A stretch of 5,786 bases of DNA from Nevskiales bacterium (GCA_022616655.1 JAKEEJ010000164.1:1-5786), one strand, 5' to 3'; shown: positions 1 to 5,786, counted from the stretch's first letter. Made by a program: numbers and translations. The notes: a model not told the origin generated them from the letters alone.

Positions 1-126
1 AAAACGGCCGTCGTCGGTTTTGATTTTGAGCCCGCCCTTGGTTTCGGCGCTGTCGGCCAGTACCGCCGTGTTGAATCCCAGACCCAGAACCGCGGCCAGG
101 ATGCAGCTTTTCAAAACATTTTTCAC
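1..126 (-). CDS. Probable phosphate-selective porin (OprO/OprP type), N-terminal fragment
   Basis: This is the first 42 codons of a gene that runs off the left edge. It starts with GTG at 126-124 and the frame is open to base 1. The product begins MKNVLKSCILAAVLGLGFNT, a typical signal peptide with basic residues, a hydrophobic core and a likely cleavage after AVLA (about residue 24). The mature start, DSAETKGGLKIKTDDGRF, resembles the opening of outer-membrane porins of the phosphate-selective O/P family, in which a GGLKIKTDDGRFE-like strand leads into the beta barrel. Such porins let phosphate or polyphosphate cross the outer membrane. The gene follows pstS on the same strand after 47 bases, so it is probably cotranscribed and controlled by the Pho box upstream of pstS, which supports the assignment. 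The barrel lies outside the window, so another porin class cannot be excluded. That it is an exported protein gene is quite sure; the specificity is inferred. Confidence 0.7.
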   Translation of the reverse strand, partial: MKNVLKSCILAAVLGLGFNTAVLADSAETKGGLKIKTDDGRF

Positions 127-133
127 AGTGTGA

Positions 134-139
134 TCTCCC
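134..139 (-). promoter_or_regulatory. Ribosome binding site deciding the GTG start of the porin gene
   Basis: On the minus strand the bases GGGAGA lie 7 bases before the GTG at 126-124. No ATG in this frame gives an intact signal peptide, so this Shine-Dalgarno match is the main support for the GTG start. It also shows that the porin is translated independently of pstS, which stops about 35 bases upstream of this site. Confidence 0.55.
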
Positions 140-173
140 AGTCAGTTTCAGTTGATGAAATAAACCGCGTTGT

Positions 174-1139
174 TTACTGCACGACCTTGGCCAGTTCCTT
201 CTGCGCGAAAACGGCCGGCAGCGGGATGTAGCCGTCCTTGACGACCACTTCCTGGCCCGGCCTTGACAGCACCATCTTGAAAAACTCCGACTCCATTGGA
301 GCCAGGGCCTTGTTCGGTGCCTTGTTGACGTACACATAGAGCACGCGCGCCAGCGGATACTTGCCGCTGAGGGCGTTTGCTTCGCTCGCTTCCTCAAACG
401 CTCCGCCGTCTTTCTTGGCCAGCGGCAGAGCGCGCACACCGGAGGTCTTGTAGCCGATACCCGAGTAGCCGATGGCGTTCAGACCGGTGGCCACGGACTG
501 CACCACCGAAGCGGAACCGGGCTGCTCGTTGACCGTGGTCTTGTAGTCGCCCTTGCACAGGGCATTTTCCTTGAAGTACCCGTAGGTGCCCGACACCGAG
601 TTGCGGCCGTACAGCTGGATTGGCTTGGACGCCCAGTCGCCGGTCAAACCGAGCTTGCCCCAGCGCTCGATGTTGCCGCCGCCGCATTTACGGGTGGAGG
701 AGAAAATGCCGTCCACCTGTGAAATCGTCAGACCCTTGATGGGGTTGTCCTTGTTGACGAACACGGCCAGCGCGTCAATCGCCACGCCGATGGGAGTCGG
801 CTTGTAGCCGTATTTTTTCTCGAAAGCCTGGATTTCCTGGTCCTTCATGAGGCGGCTCATGGGGCCGAAGTTGGCCGTGCCTTCCGTCAGAGCCGGGGGT
901 GCCGTGGAGGAACCCGCGCCCTGAATCTGGATATTGACGTTGGGATAGAAGCGCTTGAACTCTTCCGCCCACAGCGTCATCAGGTTGTTGAGCGTGTCGG
1001 AACCGACACTTGAAAAGTTTCCGGAAACACCACTGGCTTTCTCATAGCCCGGCAGATTGGGATCCACCGCGGCGCCGGCCTTGGCCGCCATCGCGCCCGC
1101 AAGCAGTGCACTTGTGATCACAGACAATTTCAGTTTCAT
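174..1139 (-). CDS. pstS: Phosphate ABC transporter periplasmic phosphate-binding protein PstS
   Basis: This protein captures inorganic phosphate in the periplasm and delivers it to the PstCAB permease. The 321-residue product is near full family length. It has a signal peptide ([20 protein letters not shown]..., cleavage near residue 23), and its mature region closely resembles Pseudomonas PstS. Ligand-loop motifs in order are SSVGSDTL (about 43-50), GAGSST (74-79), GPMSR (92-96) and [10 protein letters not shown] (178-187); in E. coli PstS the equivalent R-x-x-x-S-G-T residues hold phosphate. Cys152 and Cys195 could form a disulfide. The C-terminal VKDGYIPLP is also characteristic. A GTG two codons upstream (1145-1143) is an alternative start: GAGG lies 4 bases before the GTG and 10 before the ATG, so neither is clearly favoured, and I chose the ATG. 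A Pho box precedes the gene and a porin follows it. pstC, pstA and pstB are not in the window. Confidence 0.95.
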   Translation of the reverse strand: MKLKLSVITSALLAGAMAAKAGAAVDPNLPGYEKASGVSGNFSSVGSDTLNNLMTLWAEEFKRFYPNVNIQIQGAGSSTAPPALTEGTANFGPMSRLMKDQEIQAFEKKYGYKPTPIGVAIDALAVFVNKDNPIKGLTISQVDGIFSSTRKCGGGNIERWGKLGLTGDWASKPIQLYGRNSVSGTYGYFKENALCKGDYKTTVNEQPGSASVVQSVATGLNAIGYSGIGYKTSGVRALPLAKKDGGAFEEASEANALSGKYPLARVLYVYVNKAPNKALAPMESEFFKMVLSRPGQEVVVKDGYIPLPAVFAQKELAKVVQ

Positions 1140-1206
1140 TCTCACGATTCCTCGGCTAGTGTCAGAAAGGAATTGCGGCAGTCTGGGCCGCCTGCGTGAT
1201 AGAACT

Positions 1207-1235
1207 GTGAACTTTATGTGACAGTTTTATTACAA
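1207..1235 (-). promoter_or_regulatory. Pho box (PhoB-binding site) upstream of pstS
   Basis: On the minus strand three 7-base half-sites follow each other at an exact 11-base period: TTGTAAT (1235-1229), spacer AAAA, CTGTCAC (1224-1218), spacer ATAA, AGTTCAC (1213-1207). The E. coli PhoB consensus is CTGTCAT repeated with 4-base A/T-rich spacers. The half-sites match it at 5, 6 and 3 of 7 positions, so the first two form the core 18-base box (1218-1235). The box ends 68 bases before the pstS ATG and begins only 9 bases after the stop of the racemase gene. In Pho promoters the box replaces the -35 element. I see only a weak -10 candidate (TTCTAT, 1204-1199). Expected effect: PhoB~P activates pstS and the porin when phosphate is scarce. 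Confidence 0.8.
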
Positions 1236-1244
1236 AGATCGCTT

Positions 1245-2378
1245 CTATTTTCTTTTTACTTTTAAGTTCTTGAGGACACGGCCGGTGTCGGCCCCGAGTT
1301 TGGGGGCTCCGGACAGCGTGCGGTCTTTCCGGCCGAGAATTTTTACCGGCGAAGCAAAGGCCGGTTTGCCGCCGACGGTTTCCACCATGCCGCGGGCGCG
1401 CAGGTGTTGGTTGGCGAGGGCTTCTTCAAGCGTGTAGAGGCCACTGCCGCAGGTGTCCAGATGGGCGAGCTGTTTTTCCCACTCGTCGCGGGTTCTGGAT
1501 TTGAACAGGGCCGCGACCTGGGCGCGCAGCGGCTCACCGGCCTTGCCCCGGGCCAGCGGCTGCTGCGCGAGGTCGGACCGGCCGGCGGTCTTGCAGAAAC
1601 CGACCCAGAACTTGTACTCGAGGGCACCGAGCGCGAACCATTTGCCGTCGGCGCATTCGTACAGGCTGTAGTTGGGTAAAGCGCCGGTCAGCAGACCCGC
1701 GCCCCGGGCTTCGCTGCTGCCGAAGGCGCGCAACGCGCCGAGCGCCGCGACCTGCAGTGCCAATGTGCCGTCGGCCATGGCCACGTCCACAAAGGCGCCC
1801 CGGCCGCCGCGACGTGCGCCGATAACGGCGGCGAGAATGCCGACCGCGCAGGTCAGCGCGCCGCCGGCAAGATCGGCGATCTGCGTGTTCGGCAACACCG
1901 GCGGCCCGCCCGCGGCGCCAATCTGGTCGAGCGCACCGGTATAGCCGCAGTAGTTCATGTCGTGGCCCGGACGGTTGCGGTAGGGGCCGGTTTGCCCATA
2001 GCCGGTCAGCGCGGCATAGACGAGGCGCGGATTTTCTTTCTTCAACACCCGGTAGCCGCAGCCCAACCTGTCCATGACGCCGGGGCGGAACGATTCCAGC
2101 AGCACGTCGGCGGTTTTCACCAGGCGCTTGAGCGTGGCGACCCCTTCCGGTTTGCGCAGATCCAGCGCCACGGACTGCTTGCCGCGATTGACCACGGCGA
2201 ACAGGTCCGGCAACAGCGTCCGCGCGTAATCACCGCCCTCGGGATCCTCGACTTTGATGATCTCGGCACCCAGCTGGGCAAGGTAAAGCGTGCAGAAGGG
2301 CCCCGGCAGCAGCCGCGACAGGTCGATTACACGGACGCCGGACAGCAGAGGATTGATCGTGGTCGTTCGGCGACTCAT
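1245..2378 (-). CDS. CaiB/BaiF family protein, probable alpha-methylacyl-CoA racemase
   Basis: Enzymes of this family either move CoA between carboxylic acids or, in the racemase branch, epimerise 2-methylacyl-CoA thioesters so that branched chains can enter beta-oxidation. The 377-residue length is typical. The N-terminus has the family hallmark LSGVRVIDLSRLLPGPFCT (12-30), with the CoA-binding region IIKVEDPEGGDYAR (40-53), NRGKQSVALDL (64-74) and FRPGVMDRLG (97-106). His139 (PGHDMNY), Asp169 (QIADLAGG) and Glu254 (GALEYKFW) have the same spacings, 30 and 115 residues from the His, as His126, Asp156 and Glu241 of the Mycobacterium racemase MCR; this favours racemase over CoA-transferase. 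The tail has the usual GAPKLGADT and then a lysine-rich LKVKRK end. The start fits the family, but there is no clear Shine-Dalgarno sequence. It is divergent from the acyl-CoA synthetase, a plausible partner. Its physiological substrate is unknown. Confidence 0.88.
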   Translation of the reverse strand: MSRRTTTINPLLSGVRVIDLSRLLPGPFCTLYLAQLGAEIIKVEDPEGGDYARTLLPDLFAVVNRGKQSVALDLRKPEGVATLKRLVKTADVLLESFRPGVMDRLGCGYRVLKKENPRLVYAALTGYGQTGPYRNRPGHDMNYCGYTGALDQIGAAGGPPVLPNTQIADLAGGALTCAVGILAAVIGARRGGRGAFVDVAMADGTLALQVAALGALRAFGSSEARGAGLLTGALPNYSLYECADGKWFALGALEYKFWVGFCKTAGRSDLAQQPLARGKAGEPLRAQVAALFKSRTRDEWEKQLAHLDTCGSGLYTLEEALANQHLRARGMVETVGGKPAFASPVKILGRKDRTLSGAPKLGADTGRVLKNLKVKRK

Positions 2379-2386
2379 GGTTGGGT

Positions 2387-2416
2387 AATATACGCGGTCT
2401 CGACCGATCTGTTTAA
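2387..2416 (-). promoter_or_regulatory. Candidate promoter for the racemase gene, near-leaderless
   Basis: On the minus strand TTAAAC (2416-2411) and TATATT (2392-2387) are separated by 18 bases, a reasonable sigma-70 layout, although the -35 is weak (3 of 6). The -10 ends only 8 bases before the ATG at 2378, so transcription would start at or within a few bases of the start codon. That agrees with the missing Shine-Dalgarno sequence. It is a sequence match only; a promoter further upstream, inside the synthetase gene, is possible. Confidence 0.3.
2395..2406. repeat. Short inverted repeat in the divergent promoter region
   Basis: CGGTC (2395-2399) and GACCG (2402-2406) are perfect complements separated by TC, centred in the 51-base gap between the divergent racemase and synthetase genes. 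The repeat lies between the candidate -35 and -10 of the racemase promoter, where a repressor would block transcription. At 5 bases per arm it is short and could be chance. No regulator gene is adjacent. Confidence 0.25.
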
Positions 2417-2429
2417 AAGCGAGCGCCCC

Positions 2430-4097
2430 ATGTCAGAACCGAAAAATCCGCTGCAGATGCTGTTTCACTGGGCCGAGAAACAGCCGGATAAACCGTACCT
2501 GTTCCAGGCCGTCAATGGCCAGTGGCACTCCTACACCTGGGGCCAGGTCGCCGAGCAGGTGCGCCGCATGGCCGGCGCGCTCAAGGCCACGCTGCCGGCC
2601 GGCAGCAAGGTGGCCATCTCCGGCCGCAACACCGCCCACTGGTTCATGGCCGATCAGGCCATCACGATGGCCGGGATGATCAGCATCGGCCTGTATCCCA
2701 AGCAGTCGGCCGAGCACACGAAGTACATTCTGGAGCACAGCGAAAGCAGGCTGGTGTTTGTCGGGCCTGCCCAGGACATCGGCGATTTCATCGCCGCGAT
2801 TCCCAAAAGCATCAAGACCTGCGCCTTTCCCTACCCGGAGGTGCCGGCCTGCGATTACCAGTGGGATACGCTGATCGCCCAGCACCCGGCACTGCAGGCA
2901 GTGCCGCCGATCAAGGAGAACGATCTCCTGACCCTCATTTATACCTCCGGTACCACCGGCAATCCCAAGGGCGTGATGACGACTTGCGGCAATTTCACCT
3001 TCGCCGCCCGGGGACTGCTGGAAACTCTGCCGCCACACCCGAAAGGAGAACGGTTCTTTTCTTATCTGCCGCTGGCGCATGTGTTCGAGCGCGGCGCGGT
3101 TGAATTCACTTCACTGTACTTCGGCGCCGAAGTTCACTTCCTGGAACACATTGACAAGCTGGCCGAGCAGCTTGCGCAGGTGGCGCCGACGCGTTTCTTT
3201 GCCGTGCCGCTGGTCTACGGCCGCCTTCAGGCCGGCGTGCTCCGGAAACTGCCCCAGGACAAGCTGGACCGGCTCATGAAAATTCCCATCCTCCGCAACC
3301 TGATCCGCCGGAAGATCCTGAAGGGCATCGGTCTGCAGAATGCACGAATATGCGTGTCCGGCGCCGCGCCGTTGCCGGTCCCGCTCATGAACTGGTTCAA
3401 AAAATACCTGGGCGTGGAGATCCTTCAGGGCTACGGCATGACCGAGAACACTGCTTACGCCACGTTCAGCCGGCCCGGTAAGAACCGTGTCGGCGCCGTG
3501 GGCCAGGCGATGCCCGGCGCCCATCTCAGAATCGCCAATCCGGACGGAAACGGCGAAGGTGAAATCCAGTTCAGGCACCCGGCCTGTACGCCGGGTTACT
3601 ACAAGGACCCGCAGCAGACCCGGGACATCTACACCGCCGACGGGTATCTGCGCACGGGCGACAAGGGCCGCGTGGACAAGGACGGCCACCTCTACATCAC
3701 CGGCCGCATCAAGGACATCTTCAAAACGCTCAAGGGCAAGTACGTCGCACCCGCGCCGATTGAGGGCGCGATGGCGCGCAATACCGATATTGAGCAGCTC
3801 TGTCTGGTCGGATCGGGCCTCAAGCAGCCGATTCTGCTGGTCTCGCTGACCCCGGCCGCCTGTGCAAAAGCCCGGGCAGACCTCGAGAAACAATTGGTCG
3901 CCGACATCGAAACGGTCAATGCACCACTCGAGGACCACGAGGCCATCGCCAAAGCCATTGTCGTCAAGGACGTGTGGACCATTGACAACGGCATGATGAC
4001 CCCGACGATGAAGGTCCGGCGCAGCGAGGTCGAGAAACGCTACGCCGGGATCCTGACGGCCAACGACGGCACCCGGGCGAAAGTGGTCTGGGAATAA
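2430..4097 (+). CDS. Long-chain acyl-CoA synthetase (AMP-forming, COG1022 type)
   Basis: It activates a fatty acid with ATP to an acyl-adenylate and then transfers it to CoA. The 555-residue product has all adenylate-forming motifs in order: the ATP-binding loop YTSGTTGNPKG (171-181), YLPLAHVFER (212-221), GYGMTE (334-339), YLRTGD (406-411) and the hinge GRIKDIFKTLKGKYVAP (425-441). The C-terminal TPTMKVRR (524-531) carries the probable catalytic lysine, Lys528. The LAHVFER and KGKYVAPxxIE signatures place it with the FAA1-like COG1022 synthetases rather than classical FadD. There is no signal peptide or clear membrane segment. The frame stays open upstream to 1962, but that extension runs antisense through the racemase gene and does not resemble the family. 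The start MSEPKNPLQMLFHWAEKQPD matches the usual family N-terminus. The Shine-Dalgarno is weak (GCGAG, 6 bases before the ATG). Chain-length preference cannot be read from the sequence. Confidence 0.92.
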   Translation: MSEPKNPLQMLFHWAEKQPDKPYLFQAVNGQWHSYTWGQVAEQVRRMAGALKATLPAGSKVAISGRNTAHWFMADQAITMAGMISIGLYPKQSAEHTKYILEHSESRLVFVGPAQDIGDFIAAIPKSIKTCAFPYPEVPACDYQWDTLIAQHPALQAVPPIKENDLLTLIYTSGTTGNPKGVMTTCGNFTFAARGLLETLPPHPKGERFFSYLPLAHVFERGAVEFTSLYFGAEVHFLEHIDKLAEQLAQVAPTRFFAVPLVYGRLQAGVLRKLPQDKLDRLMKIPILRNLIRRKILKGIGLQNARICVSGAAPLPVPLMNWFKKYLGVEILQGYGMTENTAYATFSRPGKNRVGAVGQAMPGAHLRIANPDGNGEGEIQFRHPACTPGYYKDPQQTRDIYTADGYLRTGDKGRVDKDGHLYITGRIKDIFKTLKGKYVAPAPIEGAMARNTDIEQLCLVGSGLKQPILLVSLTPAACAKARADLEKQLVADIETVNAPLEDHEAIAKAIVVKDVWTIDNGMMTPTMKVRRSEVEKRYAGILTANDGTRAKVVWE

Positions 4098-4116
4098 GGG
4101 CACGCCCCCACCTCAA

Positions 4117-4138
4117 TCTTCCCCGCAAGCGGGGGAGG
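4117..4138. repeat. GC-rich hairpin after the acyl-CoA synthetase gene
   Basis: CCCCGC (4121-4126) and GCGGGG (4129-4134) are perfect complements around AA. Pairing extends outward by about four more positions if G-T pairs are allowed (4117-4120 with 4135-4138). It lies 20 bases after the synthetase stop. A TTTT (4147-4150) follows 8 bases later, too far for a standard Rho-independent terminator, so I call it a hairpin that may help end or protect the mRNA. Very similar C-rich/G-rich intergenic hairpins recur in many proteobacterial genomes, which suggests a dispersed repeat. Confidence 0.5.
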
Positions 4139-4177
4139 AAGCTCGATTTTGCAAGGCATCTGACGGTTTGTTGAAAA

Positions 4178-4216
4178 GGTCCGTTCATGGTTCGACAAGC
4201 TCACCACGAACGGACC
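4178..4216. repeat. REP-like palindromic element, copy 1
   Basis: GGTCCGTTC (4178-4186) and GAACGGACC (4208-4216) are perfect 9-base complements. The stem continues inward through one A-C mismatch (4187 with 4207) to TGGT/ACCA (4188-4191 with 4203-4206), leaving the loop TCGACAAGCTC. On the minus strand the mismatch becomes a G-U pair, so minus-strand RNA folds best. It shares its loop with the element at 4234-4282, which lies in the opposite orientation. The sequence type (TTCGACAAGCTCA inside a palindrome) looks like a dispersed intergenic repeat of proteobacteria. Confidence 0.7.
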
Positions 4217-4233
4217 CTTCCTTTCCCAGGTCA

Positions 4234-4289
4234 TTGATTCGCCGCTCGTCCTGAACCTGTCGAAGGATGGACGGCGAATCAAGGACGAG
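4234..4289. repeat. REP-like palindromic element, copy 2, with possible terminator role
   Basis: TTGATTCGCCG (4234-4244) and CGGCGAATCAA (4272-4282) are perfect 11-base complements. An imperfect inner stem (4245-4252 with 4264-4271) leads to the loop GAACCTGTCGA. A competing fold exists: CTCGTCCT (4245-4252) is also perfectly complementary to AGGACGAG (4282-4289). The element ends 5 bases beyond the phoR stop codon. It could end or protect phoR mRNA, although no T-tract follows it on the minus strand. It is the inverted relative of copy 1. Confidence 0.7.
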
Positions 4290-4294
4290 ATTTT

Positions 4295-5608
4295 CTAAGC
4301 CGCCACCGGCTCCTGGCGCTGCACCCGGTGCGGGGGGAAATGGCAGATGAAGCGACTGCCCTCGTCAGGGCGGCTGTGAATCTCCAGACGGCCTTCGAAA
4401 CGCTCCAGGGCGTGTTTGACGATGGACAGGCCCAGACCGGTGCCGCCGCTGGCACTGGAACGCCCTTCGTCCACGCGGTAGAACCGTTCGGTCAACCTCG
4501 GAATATTCTCCGGCGCGATGCCAATGCCGGTGTCGTTCACTGAAAAGCAGGCGCCCTCGCCGTTCCAGCGCCACTGGATGGTGATCGTTCCTCCGCCGGG
4601 CGTGTATTGAACCGCATTGGTCATGAGGTTGGTGAAAATGCTTTCGGCTTCGACCTCGTGTCCGAATAAAAACAGGCCGCTCTCTATCTGTACCACAAAC
4701 CGGTGTTTGCCCCTGGACAGTACCCGGATTTCGCTCAGAATCCGCTCCAGAAGAGCCGGTACGTCCAGGATGTCCTGCCGGCTCTGGGACGCATCGGCTT
4801 CCAGCCGCGCCAGTTTGAGCAGCGCCTTGATCAGGGCCTCCATGCGCGTGGCCTGGGCGTGCATCTCGTTCAGCGGCACGCGCCATTCGGCCAGCGGTTT
4901 CCCCGACCGGGCTTCCGGCTGCATCATCTCGAGGTACCCGCGCAGGACGGTCAACGGGGTACGCAGTTCGTGTGAGGCGTTGGCGACAAAATCGCGGCGG
5001 ATACGTTCCAGCCGCCGCAGTTCGCTGACGTCGCGTACCAGCAGCAGGCGCTGATTGTCGCCATAGAGAACCATCTGCAGCGCCAGTGTGGCTTCCGTGT
5101 TCACCGGGGAGGGGATCTCCACCTCGTCCTTAAAATCACCGCGGGCGAAATAGTCCGTGAAGGCCGGATGCCGAAGCAGATTGGGCAGTCGTTGGCCCAG
5201 ATCGGCCTGTCCCCGCAGACCCAGCAAGGCCCGTGCCGCCGTGTTGTACCAGACGATCTCGCCGCGTTCTTCCAGAACCACGGCACCGTACGGCAGCGCC
5301 TCCGCCGAAGCCTGAAACTGCGACAACAAATCGGCCAGACGCTTCTTGCGCTTGCGGTTGCGGCGTTGCAGGTCCAGCAGGCGTTCATACACCTCGCCCC
5401 AGACGCCGGAAGTTTCGGGCAGCTCGACCCGTTTGGGATTGTCCACCCAGGCGCGCAACATCGCCAGGTGGTACAGCTGGCGCACCAGCCAGAGCGCCAG
5501 GGCCAGACCCATGCCCCAGCCGCTGGCATTGAACGGCCAGCCGATGAGCCCGCCCAACAGAGCCACCAGCGTCGCGTAAAAAATCTGCCGGCGCAGTACC
5601 GTCCACAT
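4295..5608 (-). CDS. phoR: Phosphate regulon sensor histidine kinase PhoR
   Basis: This inner-membrane kinase phosphorylates PhoB when phosphate is low and, with the Pst system and PhoU, dephosphorylates it when phosphate is plentiful. The 437-residue product follows the E. coli PhoR plan: two N-terminal membrane segments (about 9-24 and 29-42) with almost no periplasmic loop, a basic linker RRNRKRKKR (82-90), a PAS-like domain (about 98-190, with LPYGAVVLEERGEIVWYN), and the H-box FVANASHELRTPL (207-219) with phospho-acceptor His213. The ATPase domain has the N-box NLMTNAVQYTP (Asn331), VNDTGIGI (357-364), the F-box ERFYRVD and GGTGLGLSIVKH (388-399). All catalytic motifs are intact. The ATG at 5608 has GAGG 5 bases upstream; a GTG one codon earlier (5611) is an alternative start. 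It lies 53 bases after phoB, probably in the same operon, and converges on the acyl-CoA synthetase gene. Confidence 0.96.
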   Translation of the reverse strand: MWTVLRRQIFYATLVALLGGLIGWPFNASGWGMGLALALWLVRQLYHLAMLRAWVDNPKRVELPETSGVWGEVYERLLDLQRRNRKRKKRLADLLSQFQASAEALPYGAVVLEERGEIVWYNTAARALLGLRGQADLGQRLPNLLRHPAFTDYFARGDFKDEVEIPSPVNTEATLALQMVLYGDNQRLLLVRDVSELRRLERIRRDFVANASHELRTPLTVLRGYLEMMQPEARSGKPLAEWRVPLNEMHAQATRMEALIKALLKLARLEADASQSRQDILDVPALLERILSEIRVLSRGKHRFVVQIESGLFLFGHEVEAESIFTNLMTNAVQYTPGGGTITIQWRWNGEGACFSVNDTGIGIAPENIPRLTERFYRVDEGRSSASGGTGLGLSIVKHALERFEGRLEIHSRPDEGSRFICHFPPHRVQRQEPVAA

Positions 5609-5661
5609 CACCGCCTCTCCCTCTGGAAGCGGGTCCGGAACCGGATTTCGCAGCCCGGAGT

Positions 5662-5786
5662 TCAGAGTTTCTCCGAGAAGCGATACCCGGTCCCGCGCAC
5701 GGTCTGGATCAGCGCGTCATAGCCAAACGGCGCCAGCACCTTGCGCAGGCGGCGGATGTGCACGTCCACCGTGCGCTCCTCCACGT
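5662..5786 (-). CDS. phoB: Phosphate regulon response regulator PhoB, C-terminal fragment
   Basis: These are the last 41 codons (plus two bases of another) of a gene entering from the right edge, ending at TGA 5664-5662. The peptide includes [17 protein letters not shown] and then [14 protein letters not shown]. This is the recognition helix and C-terminal wing of an OmpR/PhoB winged-helix domain, nearly identical to the end of E. coli PhoB. The helix [11 protein letters not shown] reads the Pho box major groove and the RGTGYRF hairpin contacts the flanking minor groove. The next gene is phoR, so PhoB rather than another OmpR-family regulator is very likely. The receiver domain lies outside the window. 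Confidence 0.93.
   Translation of the reverse strand, partial: VEERTVDVHIRRLRKVLAPFGYDALIQTVRGTGYRFSEKL

Noticed and set aside
1962..2429. In-frame upstream extension of the acyl-CoA synthetase (about 156 more residues)
   Set aside because: It runs antisense through the racemase coding region, resembles no adenylate-forming enzyme, and the family N-terminus begins at the ATG at 2430. The open frame is a by-product of high GC content.
1245..4097. The lipid gene pair as a novel defence or biosynthetic system
   Set aside because: Both genes are ordinary, intact members of common families with a sensible joint role in fatty-acid metabolism; no accessory or mobile gene accompanies them.
3111..4103. 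Long minus-strand open frame of about 330 codons opposite the acyl-CoA synthetase
   Set aside because: The translation shows no recognisable domain, while the plus strand has every adenylation motif. It is an antisense shadow in GC-rich DNA.
4117..4150. Rho-independent terminator for the synthetase gene
   Set aside because: The hairpin is strong, but the only T-run (TTTT) starts 8 bases after the stem, so it does not meet the usual terminator layout. It is kept as a hairpin repeat only.
4040..4282. Small minus-strand open frame over the convergent gap
   Set aside because: Its sequence is mostly the translation of the palindromic repeats and of the antisense end of the synthetase; no supporting ribosome site or homology is visible.
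5168..5722. Plus-strand open frame of about 184 codons opposite phoR and the end of phoB
   Set aside because: It is antisense to two well-supported regulator genes, crosses their boundary, is rich in Q, R and P, and has no family resemblance.

Overview
The window looks like part of a proteobacterial chromosome, most likely a gammaproteobacterium. It is GC-rich, and its PhoB, PhoR and PstS read like the Pseudomonas / E. coli versions of these proteins. The species cannot be named from the sequence. Six protein genes are visible: four complete, plus one cut at each edge of the window. I see no tRNA, rRNA, CRISPR array, transposase or phage gene.

The two outer parts belong to the phosphate-starvation (Pho) regulon. 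At the right edge, on the minus strand, are the last 41 codons of the response regulator PhoB. The complete sensor kinase PhoR follows after 53 bases, a probable phoB-phoR operon. At the left edge, also on the minus strand, is pstS, the periplasmic phosphate-binding protein. It is followed after 47 bases by the first 42 codons of a probable phosphate-selective OprO/OprP-type porin that starts with GTG. The 105-base leader of pstS carries a convincing Pho box: three 7-base half-sites at an exact 11-base period. The regulator genes and one of their likely targets therefore lie within 5.8 kb.

Between these two parts sits a divergent pair of fatty acyl-CoA genes. One is a CaiB/BaiF-fold protein that keeps the alpha-methylacyl-CoA racemase catalytic residues (minus strand). 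The other is a COG1022-type long-chain acyl-CoA synthetase (plus strand). They share a 51-base intergenic region with a possible near-leaderless promoter and a short inverted repeat. A joint role is plausible: the synthetase activates a fatty acid to its CoA thioester and the racemase epimerises 2-methyl-branched acyl-CoAs for beta-oxidation. Nothing in the sequence ties them directly to phosphate.

The convergent gap between the synthetase and phoR (4098-4294) holds three hairpins. Two are copies, in opposite orientation, of one REP-like element with a conserved loop and diverged but still self-complementary stems. They may also act as terminators for both genes. Overall this is a well-explained region. 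The points most worth a second look are the Pho box, the pstS-porin arrangement, the inserted lipid gene pair and the hairpin repeats.
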